In this document: in pieces, positions 26,597 to 38,393 of the stretch
Position numbering within the stretch: the stretch's first letter is position 1
Layout: every line of letters starts with the position of its first letter
Source: Lucifuga dentata
Taxonomy: Eukaryota; Chordata; Actinopteri; Ophidiiformes; Bythitidae
DNA length: 64,000 nt
Direction: 5' to 3'
Assembly (NCBI GenBank): GCA_014773175.1
Contig: VXCM01002007.1
Span: forward strand, 26,212-90,211
Notes under the pieces: model-generated
Database searches by the model: none
The model's input: the letters and a program-made list of their open reading frames with translations, nothing else
Told to the model about the DNA's origin: nothing
Translations under genes and position numbers: made by a program

Positions 26597-26890
26597 TGTG
26601 GCTAAACGACACGTTCGTGAGCTAACCACGATTTGAAAATGTCGCCCCGCTTTGCTTTCGTTAATAAAGTTATTTTGAATCAGGAGTTGAGATTCGCTGC
26701 AACAGGACCTGCTGCACCTGGATGAAATAAAATAAAAATTAAATTTAAAAAAATGTGTTATTACCACTGCCAAGGAGGTCGTGTGACCACTGGGATTGTT
26801 TGTCTGATTGTTAGCTGGAAATCTCGATCCATATCTTAGAAATGGTTATTAGCCTAGAAAATCAGGGAGGGAGCGTATCTATGTTCCTAG

Positions 26891-27020
26891 GGTCCTTTGT
26901 TCCCCAGTTCAATATTCTGTTAACGCACATTAAGTGTGCGTTAACAGAATAACCCTAACCCTAACACGAAGCTCTATTGTGCTATATAGATTTGGGGAAC
27001 ATAGGATCCTGGGAACAATG
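26891..27020. repeat. foldback repeat with a perfect 16-bp hairpin and two CCCTAA units
   Basis: 26914-26929 and 26935-26950 are perfect inverted repeats around TTAAG. Outer arms (ttgttcccc on the left, ggggaaca on the right) also pair imperfectly. Between stem and right arm lies aaccctaaccctaac. Confidence 0.7.
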
Positions 27021-27550
27021 CCGAAACTCAATGCTAACGGGCCGAGTTAAATCAAATTTAGCATTTGTGGCTCATTTTTTTTTAACAAAAAGAAGATTTT
27101 TGGTGGCGTCCCATATCATATTCTGGATCACACAGAAGCCAGAAGCTAGATCCTTTTATTTTTTATTGGGGTGTAAATATGGTGTAAGGTGCAAATAAAT
27201 GTGAAAGTGACCCGATCAAAACCAAATTTCAGAGAACCATAGAAGAAGAATTAGAGAATCGCCGAATTTCAGGGAATTTAACAGATCATTGACATTACAG
27301 CACACGCTAATCTTTTTTTTTTTTTTTTTTTTTTTTTGAATTCCAGTTTGGGTCACACATTTATTACATCAGGATGACAAACAACTGACCGAGTCATGGA
27401 ATGCAACAGAATTCCCATCGGGAAGTTAACGGGAATTCTGACGTTTAGAATGCATCATATAATATTTCGTAAGCTGGAACCAATATGAAAGAAATACATT
27501 AAACCAAGCCAGTTTGGCATGTGTCTGTACATGTGTGTGTGTGTGTCTGT

Positions 27551-27594
<44 letters not shown>

Positions 27595-27738
27595 GAAGTG
27601 TAATGAAAACTAATTATGAATCGTAATTTGCCTACATTTAATACTACCCCCGCATCAGTGAATGATGATATGGTCCAGTGGCTTTCAGCTCTCACAGCTG
27701 GCTATTAGAACCATACAGCACGCTGATAGGGACGTTAG

Positions 27739-27782
<44 letters not shown>

Positions 27783-27887
27783 TATGGGGACACAGGTGCT
27801 CTGTGGGCCCAGGGTAGCGTAGAGGCGTCAGGGTTGTGCAGAAAGGAGATTCTCTGTGGAACTCATGAACACACCTGTGATCCCTGT

Positions 27888-27918
<31 letters not shown>

Positions 27919-28169
27919 CCCTGCACCTCCAGCACGTTAATACACACTCTGATGAACAGGCTAATACTCGCAGCAGCAGCAGTTTACACATCATTGAACG
28001 CAATACACGATAATTGGTGAAGCCACTTTGTGTGTCTTTGTGTGTGTGTGTGGCGTGTGTGTGTGCGTGCGAGCAGCGCAACACTGCTGGCCTACAATCT
28101 ATAATTACTTTAAAACTTGGTTGTCTGATCATTCGTGTAGTGGATCATACTATCAGAGACCATAACATT

Positions 28170-28170
<1 letters not shown>

Positions 28171-28207
<37 letters not shown>

Positions 28208-28880
28208 GGTGGTTGGTGGTTGTGAGATGGTTGCTAAGATGTGCTCGATGGTTGTTATGCTGCTTGAGACAATTGCTAAGGTGTTGCTAAGTGGTTGCTA
28301 TGATGTTCTAGGTAGTTGATCTGGGTTTTCTCATGGTTTGGGCAGCTGCCAGGGTGTTAATAGGAGGTAACTATGGTGTTCTGGGTGATTAATATGTAGT
28401 TACTAGTTATTGGTTACTAGTTACGTAGTTACTAGTTACTATAGTTATGGGTTCCTGGGGTGGTTGCTAGATGATTGTTTTGCACCTGTCATGGCATTAG
28501 GGACGGTTGCTAGGGCGTTGATAGGTTGTGGCAATGGTGTTCTGGTAGTTGGTATGTGGTTACTATAGTGTTCTGGGTGGTTGCTATGTGGTTTCTATGG
28601 TGTTCTGGTGGCTGTAATGTGATTACTATGGTGTTCTGGGTGGTTAGTATGTGGTTACCATGGTGTTCTAGGTGGTTGGTATGTGGTTACTATGGTGTTC
28701 TGGGTGGTTGCTATGTGGTTACTGTGGTGTTCTGGGTGGTTGCTATGGGGTTACTATGGTGTTCTGGGTGTTGGTATGTGGTTACTATGGTTCTAGGTGG
28801 TTGGTATGTGGTTACTATAGGTTCTGAGTGGTTGCTATGGTGTTGCTCGGTGGCTGCTGTGGTGTCCAGAACAAGAAGCA
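28171..28880. repeat. (ATA)n followed by a degenerate ~20-27 bp minisatellite
   Basis: (ATA)n at 28171-28206, then units such as gtggttgctatggtgttctg and variants to 28880. A 148-codon frame inside (Trp/Val-rich) is repeat-derived. Confidence 0.8.
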
Positions 28881-29315
28881 ATATGGAGGATTATAAATTC
28901 ACGAATCACCTGATGACATCAACAAATCACCAATCAGGTCGAAGCTCAGGACGTTTGGGCTTGTCTAATTAGACGCATTTCTACAACCTGAAGTTTTAAA
29001 ACTTTAACAATGTTTAACACAAACTCCTGCTATATTATAAACACGAGAGAAAATAACTAAGAAAAAAACAGACTATGGCCCCTTTAAAACCGTATTCTCG
29101 TTGTTTTTCCATAAATCTTTCCGTTTGTTGGTGTTATTTCAGTCTTGGAGGAGCACAGCTGGCTGCCTGCTGGAGCTTCTCCTCACCAGCTGCAGACGGA
29201 ATCAGCAGGTGTCGGGGATTTCACGCTCCTTCCCTTCCCAACGCTTCCCAGCGCAGCCTGCTGAACCCTTTACCAGGACCCATTAACGCTGGCTGTTTCT
29301 GAATAAAAAAAAATT

Positions 29316-29627
29316 TTAAAGGACCATACCAGTGATTTTGCATGTTAAAAACAACCTGCATACATGCTACTTTACTGACAACCATTTTCTAAAACATACT
29401 ACTGGAGCCAGAAATATTAGAATTGTTTTTCCTACCTTCCAGGCTGCCATTGGTTTCAGTTCATTCCAGTATAATAAATATTACTCTAAAACATATTATA
29501 AATATATTACTATATTATTAATATATTAATATATAAATATATTACTATAAAAAAGTCAACTTGCAGAGACTTGAAACAAACCTTTATTTAACCAATCCAA
29601 CACAGAGTCACCGGGATGGTCCTTTAA
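29316..29627 (-). mobile_element. TTAA MITE, internally deleted
   Basis: TTAAAGGACCATACCAGTG to CGGGATGGTCCTTTAA with an AT-rich expansion (tatta repeats) inside. Confidence 0.75.
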
Positions 29628-30400
29628 GGAAAAAAGAATCTGCCAGAACAAAAAATATTTGAACTAAAAATAACTAAACCAATGAGTGTTAATAATTTGA
29701 TTTAAGCCTGTTTAGCTTCTGCAATTTAATGAAATAACACATAATTACCATTTCTGCTAACATTATTCACAACAAAACACCATTTTTTTAATGACCGTTT
29801 TTTTTTTTTTTTTANTTTTTTTTTTTTTTTTAATGTTCCTGCATTGTTTTTAATATTTTCATTTTTGTGATTTTTTTTGTTTCAGACGAAAGTTTACAAT
29901 CATGATGCATCATTTGGTCGTCAGTTCAAAACGATGCAGCGAGATCTTCTCTTTCTTTTCTCCCTCTCTCCTTCCTTCCCTCCTTCCTTCCTTCCTCTCC
30001 TCTCTGTCCTCACTCTGTCTAATCAGGAGTGTTTAAAGCTTAACTGAGATGTAAACAATCAGAGGAAGTCTTTAGAGTGTAATTACAGCCAGGACACACA
30101 CACACACACACACACACACCTGAACTTCCCTGTCCACACACACCTGCTAACAATTAGCTGTTGGCAGTTCAGCGTTGCCGCCTGTTTACAAATGTCATAA
30201 CAGGGAGTTTTGAGGAAAACAAGATGTGTTAGTGGATGAAACTTAAAAAAAAAGAGAGAGAGAGAGAGAAGAGAATTGAAATTCTGTCATTCGAGGTCTT
30301 TCCATTCATTTTCTCTCTCATCTTTTCAGTGATATTAGGATAAATGTTGGATCCTTTGCCATGTTAGAAATATAAATTAAACTCTATCCATCCAACTTGC

Positions 30401-30453
30401 GTAACGTGTTTTTATTGGGCTTAAACATGAAAATCACCAGTATACTCCTTTAA
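30401..30453. mobile_element. TTAA MITE end fragment
   Basis: Ends CAGTATACTCCTTTAA; about 53 bases. Confidence 0.6.
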
Positions 30454-31014
30454 GTCCTAAAACACAAAACAGAACACCAGTAGCCTGAGCTCATTCTTCA
30501 ACAATTTGGAGATTTCTGTATCAGAACAGAAAACAAGGTTTCCAGTTTTTCTGGAACTCCGGCCCAGCGAGGTCGAAGGTCAAGGGAAGGCAAAATAAGA
30601 GTTGACATTCGATATGCAGATTTCACGAAGCGCGTCGACGCGTTCTGAGCGAGCTCAGAAAAATCGCTGGATGAAGATCCAGACGCATCTGTCCGTCTCT
30701 CTCCGTGTCCTCTTCCATCTCGCTGCTCGTCTGTCTTCCTGGCAGCCGGCGGTCCATCCCAAACTGGGACTGAAGCCTCCTCGGCAGACAGCGGCCCTAA
30801 TTTCATTAATTATAAAGCAATATGCTGCTGGCGGCCCTCTGGAGGCGACTTTACCCGGTGCTGGCATCTGTTCAGCCCAAACATGGCGAGGGATGGAGGG
30901 ATGGAGAGAGGAGAAAACAAGGACGTCTCCGACTCCTGCTACGGGTGAAGAATGGCACTGTGCGGGGACGGAGGGGAGAGGAGAGGAGGAGAACATGGTT
31001 CCTGACATAAATGT

Positions 31015-31693
31015 TTAAAGGAGCGTACCGGCGGTTTAGCATATTAAACCCAATAAATATAATAAATCCTTTTAATATTGCTGAAAAAGCCAGCTACTCC
31101 TGGGACTATATTTCCTGGCGGAGACATACATGTCTTCCTTCTTGGATCAGTTAAATAAAATTATTTCGACAAAAAAAAAAAAAAAAAAAAAATTTAATAG
31201 TCATGTTCTCTGTGTTGGATTACTTATCTTAGGAATGTTTCAAGTTTTGATATTTTTTTATAGCGTTCCGGAACGAACTGAAAGCAATGGCAGTCTGGAA
31301 GGTAGGAAAAACAATTCTAATAATCACCGCTAAAGCACTATAGTTTGGGAAATGGTTGTCAGGTATCTGTGGGTTGCACATATTGATATACAGCCTGATA
31401 TGATATGATGTAGAATTTGAAAGAAATTATTTTCAGGTGTTTTATCAACAGTGTAGAGCAATAACAACTCTAAATTTGATGCCAACTTTTTTTTTCCTGA
31501 AATTTAAAAGGTTTTGTATCAGTTGGTATGATATAATTTATTAAACCTTTTCATTTTGAATATGTCTTTTAGATCTGTAGATCATTTGCTTTGTCTGAAT
31601 CAGAGGCGAAATCGTTCCATCACTGCTCGGTTTGGTTCACTTTCACGCAGAACAAAAAAAAAAACAAGCAAAACCACCAGTATAGTCCTTTAA
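31015..31693 (+). mobile_element. TTAA MITE with internal insertion
   Basis: TTAAAGGAGCGTACCGGCG to CAGTATAGTCCTTTAA. The body is recognisable (tcctgggactatatttcctg; gcagtctggaaggtag), but 31380-31650 looks like added sequence. Confidence 0.7.
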
Positions 31694-32040
31694 AAAGACC
31701 ATTCTGACTTTTTTTTTTTTCTGTTCAGTTCCTTTTATAAAGAAGATAAATATGATATTCAACCAGTTTTTACCTGTTTCTCTGCAGCAAACGAAACACC
31801 CTTATGAGGGAGGAAAAAAAAAAGGCAGCAAAAACTCTGAAATGGCGACCCCGCAGCAAGGCCTGATGGGAAATGACGAGCCAGTTCCTGTTTGACAGAT
31901 GAGCTTTAATGTGATTTTCAGCTCTAATTGGGGTTAAAGTCACTTAGTGTGTTGTAATGACGTTTGGCTCACGGAGCAACAGACGCCTTCCATCAGCCAA
32001 ATGAAATATTAAACTGACCTACCGATGGATCACGCGTGTA

Positions 32041-32063
32041 CACACACACACACACACACACAT

Positions 32064-32094
<31 letters not shown>
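32041..32094. repeat. (CA)n(GA)n compound microsatellite
   Basis: Between satb2 and boll; a (GT)n tract follows at 32159-32178. Confidence 0.9.
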
Positions 32095-32096
<2 letters not shown>

Positions 32097-32268
32097 CATT
32101 TCTGACCTACATTCAGGGTTCACAAACAACAGAGTGTCAGGAGGAGCAGAAAACAAATGTGTGTGTGTGTGTGTGTGTAGCGGTGAAAATTTGCACCGAA
32201 GCGTGAATCAGACGCAAAATGACTCATCCTCCTGCCAAATAATTCACGATCCTGCATCTGAAGTGATG

Positions 32269-32399
32269 ACAGCGCGACTCGACTCGCCTTTCCTCCGTCT
32301 TTGTCGCTTTCCCTGCGTGAGAGATGTTTTATTNACAGCGCGACTCGACTCGCCTTTCCTCCGTCTTTGTCGCTTTCCCTGCGTGAGAGATGTTTTATT
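32269..32399. other. assembly duplication around N at 32334
   Basis: Bases 32269-32333 recur at 32335-32399, between satb2 and boll. Confidence 0.88.
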
Positions 32400-32803
32400 C
32401 AACGCGTCACGTGGATCAGAAACTCGTAAATAAGTTCGGTGTTTGTGACATTTGAACCTGAATGACCATTTAGGAAAAATATGACCTATATAAAGTCAAG
32501 TTGTAAATCAAACAGGAGGAATTTGGCTGCTGGGTGTTCATCAGGTGCAGTTTCCACTTTGGCCACTAGGGTGTAATCACAGTTTGTGTCTTTGACCGCT
32601 GGGCGGGGTTACACATGGGGGCAGAGTCAAATGTGTAACCCCGCCCACAATCATCCTTGGCGACTACGTCTAAGTGACATCTTTTGATTTGAATTCAAAA
32701 TCAAAAATCAAAATAACTTGTTTTTCATTCTTTGGATTTTATCCTCAACTTCAAAACAGGAAATGAGAAAAATGGTCCCGCAAGCCGAAGTTGATTTTAA
32801 CAT

Positions 32804-32949
32804 TTAAAGGAGCATACTGGCGATTGTGCATGTGCGATTGTATATGTTGTCTATCTAATATATATACAATCCACATACATACATGTTATGTTACTGACAA
32901 ACATTTCCCAAAATATACAACTTTCACGGTAAATATTAGAATTGTTTTT

Positions 32950-32982
<33 letters not shown>

Positions 32983-33424
32983 NCTCCAAAAATAATCGGA
33001 ATAAAAAAAAAAATTTAAAGAATTGTTTTTCCTTTTTTTGTTTTTTTGATTGTTTAAGACATTGACTCCAAAAATAATCGGAATAAAAAAATAAAAAATT
33101 TAAAGAATTGTTTTTCCTTTTTTTTTGGTTGTTTAAGACATCGACTCCAAAAATAATCGGAATTAAAAAAAAAAAAATTTAAAGAATTGTTTTTCCTTTT
33201 TTTTTTGTTTTTGGTTGTTTAAGACATTGACTCCAAAAATAATAGGAATAAAAAAAAAATTTAAAGAATTGTTTTTCCTGTTTTTTTCCTTTTTTTTTTG
33301 GTTGTTTAAGACATCTACTCCAAAAATAATCGGAATAAAAAAAAAAAGATTTAAAGAATTGTTTTTCCTGCCTTCCAGACTGCCGTCGGTTTCAGATCTT
33401 TCCAGCACGCTATAAAAAAAATCA
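32804..33424 (-). mobile_element. TTAA MITE with internal tandem amplification, right end lost
   Basis: Left end TTAAAGGAGCATACTGGCG. The body is interrupted by a poly-T/N run and about five copies of a ~70 bp unit (see 32992-33360); afterwards ccttccagactgccgtcgg resumes. Confidence 0.7.
32992..33360. repeat. ~70 bp tandem repeat inside a MITE
   Basis: About five units of 'gttgtttaagacatygactc...aaaaataatcggaataaaa...tttaaagaattgtttttcc'. Another unit lies alone at 33953-34000. Confidence 0.75.
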
Positions 33425-34108
33425 ACAGGCCTGGAAAGACAATGAGGAAGAAATGATGTTGGAATCCAGCGATGTCATTGAATCCGGAGTGTTCCTGATG
33501 GTACCTGTTCCCGATGATAACGGCGCTCTGGAATGTTTTGGGAATGTAGCAGTTCTGGTCAGATCCCAGAGCACCGTGTTTCCTTTATTATAGGTCAGTG
33601 ATGTGCTAAATACAGCCGGCGTATAAAAAAACCTAAATAATATGTCTGCATTTAGAGAAATCAGTGGGTGTCACTGTGGAATCCAGAGCAAACAACCACT
33701 GTGGAATCCTGGGAGAGGACGGACAATCCCACGCAAAGTCATTGTTATCCGCCATGTCAGGTTTTAGTGCCATTTTAAAGATTTATAAAGATGATACGGG
33801 AAGACGAAGAGGTCAAACTTAATAATTCCCGATAAGTCTGTCAATTTTAGCAGGAATAAGAGGAAAAAAAGACGGAATAAAGCAGATCGTAGACAATTTT
33901 TTTTTCCACACATCAATTTTTTTTTTTTTTTTTTTNTTTTTTTTTTTTTTTTTGTCTAAGACATCGACTCCAAAAATAATCGGAATAAAAATAGATATTT
34001 ATAATATAATTTGTCAAAAAAGTCAGTCTGCTAATGATGACCTTTCTGTGACTGTGGATTGACCCACAGTCTGGCCTGCAGTGTTTGGACAAGTAGCATA
34101 GTAGCACC

Positions 34109-34508
34109 TTAAAGGACCATACCAGTGATTTTGAACATTTAGTACCCACATACAACCATTTTCTAAAACATCCTGTTATTTTGCCAAATCCCCTAATCTT
34201 TCAAAGTCAAACATTCAGGTGATCTATGCACCTTAAAATGTCACATTTCACCTGCTGACATGTACGTCCAGATGTAGAAGGGACGGCCATTTTTAATTTC
34301 TCAGTAAAGGTCGTCTATTCCCTGGCAGAGAATTATGTAAGTACCAGTTAAATAAAGGAACTTTGAGAAAAAATAAGAACATTTGGTTCACTGTGATGGA
34401 CTTCCTGTCGTACATTTTGGAAAATGGTTGGCAGTCATATGACGTGTGCGAGACGCGAGTTGTATTTATTGGGCTCAAGTGTGCAAAATTGATGGTATGC
34501 TCCTTTAA
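34109..34508 (+). mobile_element. TTAA MITE, near full-length
   Basis: TTAAAGGACCATACCAGTG to GATGGTATGCTCCTTTAA, 400 bases. Confidence 0.8.
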
Positions 34509-34984
34509 AGGGCACTTAACTAAATATTTAAGTAAATGTACTTGCTGCTCTGGCTTTTTTTCTTCTTTTGTCTGTATGCATACACCCTTTTGTTGAGCCA
34601 TCACTTTGGAGAAAAACAGATGAATGAATGGAGGGGGGGTGAAACCGCAGTCAGGCCCTCTACGCCTCAGCTAACGTTTGTCCAAACCTGTTATTTCTGG
34701 CGCTGTGTGTCTCAAACGGATCATTTTGACTCTCCCAGAGGAACGCGGCAGCTATAAATAACCGAGATGAAGGAGGGAAATCAGAGATTTCTGAAGCGTA
34801 ATTACAGAGATTCATAAAAAAAAAAAAACTTCATTCTTCAGCAACGATGTCTGACTTGACTGACTGATCTCAAATCTACGGAAGCCCTCATGTGACATTT
34901 GCGGAAAAAAAGGTTTGCTATCATAGCCACGTACTTCAAATTCATTCCCGTACTTTATTAATACGTACACAGCAAAATTAAAAT

Positions 34985-35079
34985 ACGACTTTACATTTTG
35001 GAAATTGTCAGTAACATCATGTGTGTGTAGGTTGTATGTTTGGACTTTAACATGAAAAATCACCAGTATGGTCCTTTAA
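34985..35079. mobile_element. TTAA MITE end fragment
   Basis: Ends CAGTATGGTCCTTTAA. Preceded by a copy of the 'atagccacgta..attcattccc' dispersed unit. Confidence 0.65.
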
Positions 35080-35174
35080 CCATTAACCCTCTGGAGACAC
35101 TGGGTTTGACTGGGATTATCCAAGTCCTTGTTGAGTCCTATGTCATGGACGTGTTGTGCTGGTGTTATTGGTGG

Positions 35175-36110
35175 AGGATGGATGGATGGATGGATGGAAG
35201 ATCGATGGCTGGATGATACATGGATGATGTATGGATGTATGGATGGATGATGTATAGATGGATGGAAGATGGATGGATGGATGGATGGATGATGGATGGA
35301 TGGATGGATGGATGATGGCTGGATGATGGATGATGTATGGATGTATGGATGGATGGAGGATGGATGATGGATGGATGATGTATAGATGGATGGAAGATGG
35401 ATGGATGGATGGATGGATGGATGATGGATGGATGGATGGATGGATGATGGATGGATAATGGATAGATGGATGGATGGATGATGGTGGATGGATGGATGAT
35501 GGAGGATGGATGGATGAATGAATGGATGGATAGATGGATGGAAGATCGACAGATGGTGGCTGGATGATGGATGGATGGATGGATGGATAGATGGATGGAT
35601 GGATGGATGANTGGATAGATGGATGGAAGATCGACAGATGATGGATGGATGATGGATGGATAATGGATGGATGGATGGATGGATGGATGGATAATGGATA
35701 GATGGATGGATGATGTATGGATGATGGATGGATGGATGATGTATGGATGATGGACGGACAGATGGATGGATGGATGGATGGAGGATGGATGGATGGATGA
35801 ATGAATGGATGGATAGATGGATGGAAGATCGACAGATGATGGATGGATGATGGATGGATAATGGATGGATGGATGATGGATGGATGGATAATGGATAGAT
35901 GGATGGATGGATGATGGTGGATGATGGATGGATGGATGATGTATGGATGATGGACGGACGGACAGATGGATGTATGGATGATGGATGGATAATGGATAAT
36001 GGATAGATGGATGGATGGATGATGGATGGATGGATGATGTATGGATGATGGACAGACAGACAGATGGATGGATGGATGATGGATGGATGGATGGACGGAT
36101 GATGGATGAC
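35175..36110. repeat. (GGAT)n array, about 0.94 kb
   Basis: Tetranucleotide GGAT with regular gatg, agat and acag interruptions and higher-order repeats (e.g. gatcgacagatgatggatgg). One N at 35612. Confidence 0.92.
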
Positions 36111-36599
36111 AGAACAGGAAGTGAAGGAAAGTGAAAATGTGTGTGTTTTAATGTATTCGGTGTGTTTTTTGACTCCTGACGTTAAAATCAGCTCTGGAAC
36201 ATAAAAGGATTTTTTTTGCAGCTAAATTGCTGCAATTATCAAACCTCACGACAATTATCCAAACACGGATGACAGGCGTGTGTGTGTGTGTGTGTGTGTT
36301 AGCCTTATTTTTGCCTTTTTTCTCTCTTTCTTAATTTACTTCCTGTGTTCTATCCTTGCTTCTTTACTTTTCTCTTTCATCATTTTACTTCATTTACTTC
36401 ACGTTTTCTTACATTTCTCTTTTTTCTTAGCTTCTGTTTTATCTCTCCTTCTTTCCATCCCTCATTCCCACCATCTTTCCTCCTTTCCTCTCCCCTTCCT
36501 TCTTTATCTCCTTTGTGCTTTCCTTTCCTCCATTCTTTCTAGCAATTCTTTCCTTCCTTCTGTCCTTTCTTTTTTCCTCATTTTTTGCCACTCCTGATG

Positions 36600-37430
36600 T
36601 GTTCAGTCGCTCCCCATCTCTCTGTCTCTTCACCTGTCTCTCCATTGCTTTGTCTCTGTCCACCTGTCTCTCTGTCAGTCTCTGTCTCGCTGTCTGTTTT
36701 TCTCTCTCTAACAGTTAGTCTCTCCATCTCTCTGACTGTCTCTCCACCTGTCTCTGTGTCTTTTCTGCCTGTCTCTGTCTCTTTGTCTGTCTCTCTCCAC
36801 ATGTCTCTCTGTATTTTTGCCTGTTTTCTCTATCCACCTGTCTCTCTGTCTGTCTGTCTCTCTCTCTGTCTTTGTCTCTATGTCTCTCTCTCTCTCTCTC
36901 TCTGTCTGCCTGTCTCTGTCTGTCTGCCTCCCTATCTCTATGTAACAGTCAGTCTCTCCTCTCTGTCTTCTCTTTCCACCTGTCTGTGTCTTTTTTGCTT
37001 GTCTCCATCTTCTCTTGCTGCCCGTCTCTCTATCTCTTTGTCTTTTTCCACGTCTCTCTGTCTTTTTGCCTGTCTGTCTGTCTTCTCTATCCACCTGTCT
37101 CTCTGTCAGTCTCTCCATATCTCTCTCTGTCTGCCTGTCTGTCTGTCTTTCTCTCTCTGTCTGTCTCTCTCTCTCTTTGTCTGTCTCTATGTCTCTCTGT
37201 CTGCCTGTCTCCCTGTCTCTATGTAACAGTCAGTCTCTCCTTCTCTCTGTCTTCTCTTTCCACCTGTCCGTGTCTTTTTTTTGTTTGTCTCCATCTTCTC
37301 TTTCTGCCTGTCTCTCTATCTCTTTGTCTTTTTCCACGTCTCTGTCTTTCCTCTGTCTCTCTGTCTGTCTCTCTCTCTATCTTTCTGTCTTTCTCTCTCT
37401 CTCCATCTCTCCACCTGTCTGTGTCTTTTT
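36600..37430. repeat. CTGT/CTCT polypyrimidine array, about 0.83 kb
   Basis: Mixed ctgtctctctgtctg units with higher-order repeats (ccacctgtctctctgtc). A pyrimidine-rich lead begins near 36300. Frames of up to 213 codons (Ser/Leu-rich) are by-products. Confidence 0.9.
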
Positions 37431-37437
37431 TGCTTAA

Positions 37438-37591
37438 AACACGTTTCAAGTCTCCACAAGTTGATTTTTGTGGCATACTGGAAAGAACTGAAAGCAATGG
37501 AAGGTAGGAAAAACAATTCTAAAAGTTACTGCTCCTGTCGTATGTTTTAGAAAATACATGTTACATAACATAACAACGACACGGTCCTTTA
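37438..37591 (+). mobile_element. TTAA MITE right part
   Basis: Directly abuts the CTGT array; contains gaaagcaatggaaggtagg and ends cacggtccttta, with the final TTAA mutated. Confidence 0.65.
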
Positions 37592-38045
37592 GTACTTAAG
37601 TAAATGTGTTTCGGTTTAATGTGTCAAGAACGGAGAAACTAGAAATGAACAAATAATTCAGAGTTTGTATGAAAGCCTCAGCACAGCAAGGTGATTTTTA
37701 TGACGCAATACTGCCACCTAGTGGACATTTCTGCTCATTACAGCGACATCCGCTCAAATATGACCAAACTTGCAGGCTGGAAAAACACAAAAAGGCAAAG
37801 TGTGTCAGGCTGAAATGTTTCTCTTTTTGAAATTAAAAGTACACACATGATAAAGATGGATTTTGTTTTCGGTCTTAGCGCCTCCCGTTGATTAGTTTTC
37901 CTCCCGTTCCTTCACCATGACGACCAGTAAGAATTTTCTCTCATCTCCGTTTTTGTAATCCTCAGATAAAGAAGAAAAAAGAAGGCATACCTCCACCAAG
38001 GCCAACAAAATACCCAATAAAAATAAAAAAAAATTAAAACTGTAA

Positions 38046-38136
38046 AAGCCTATATTTCCTGGTGGATGAAAATATTGTGTATGCAGGTTGCATTTATTGG
38101 GCTCAAGCATGCAAAATCACCGGTATTGTCCTTTAA
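38046..38136. mobile_element. TTAA MITE end fragment before the boll promoter
   Basis: Ends CCGGTATTGTCCTTTAA, about 80 bases upstream of the boll CpG-rich segment. Confidence 0.65.
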
Positions 38137-38216
38137 GGTGAAGTGGAAATTTCCACTAAAGAACCGCAGATTCAGCCTCAATGACAAATTATTGTTAAAA
38201 AAAAAAAAANTTTAGT

Positions 38217-38393
38217 TTGGTTGTTAAATTTAGCGGCGGAGTTCGGCGGTGGGCGTGTCCCGGTGCTTTCACGGGTTTAGCGGGAGGAAACGCGGTCACG
38301 TCCACGCATTATCGTCTGGATAGATTATATGGGATTTTAATCATTTTTATAATCCTTTTTAAAAATACAAAAGGAACTTTTCGTGTGTTCACG
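38217..38393 (+). promoter_or_regulatory. boll: probable boll promoter / 5' UTR
   Basis: A short GC-rich, CpG-containing stretch (gcggcggagttcggcggtgg, then gggcgtgtccc) directly before the boll ATG within AT-rich DNA. No clear TATA box. The role is inferred from position and composition. Confidence 0.4.

Larger units (their letters stand above)
25248..38216. other. intergenic region satb2-boll, repeat-rich
   Basis: After the satb2 3' UTR no coding exon is recognised for 13 kb. It holds a foldback structure (26891-27020), (TG)n tracts (27534-27585, 27741-27781), a minisatellite (28209-28880), MITE copies (29316, 30401, 31015, 32804, 34109, 34985, 37438 and 38046), a (GGAT)n array (35175-36110) and a CTGT/CTCT array (36600-37430). 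Long open frames in it come from these arrays. Confidence 0.75.

Noticed and set aside
26951..26965. Interstitial telomere
   Set aside because: Only two CCCTAA units, more likely part of the surrounding foldback repeat.
28526..28972. 148-codon Trp/Val-rich frame resembling a membrane protein
   Set aside because: Made of a degenerate minisatellite; hydrophobicity is a consequence of ggttg/ctatgg units.
36585..37507. Frames of 211-213 codons rich in Ser, Leu and Cys
   Set aside because: Direct translation of CTGT/CTCT repeats.
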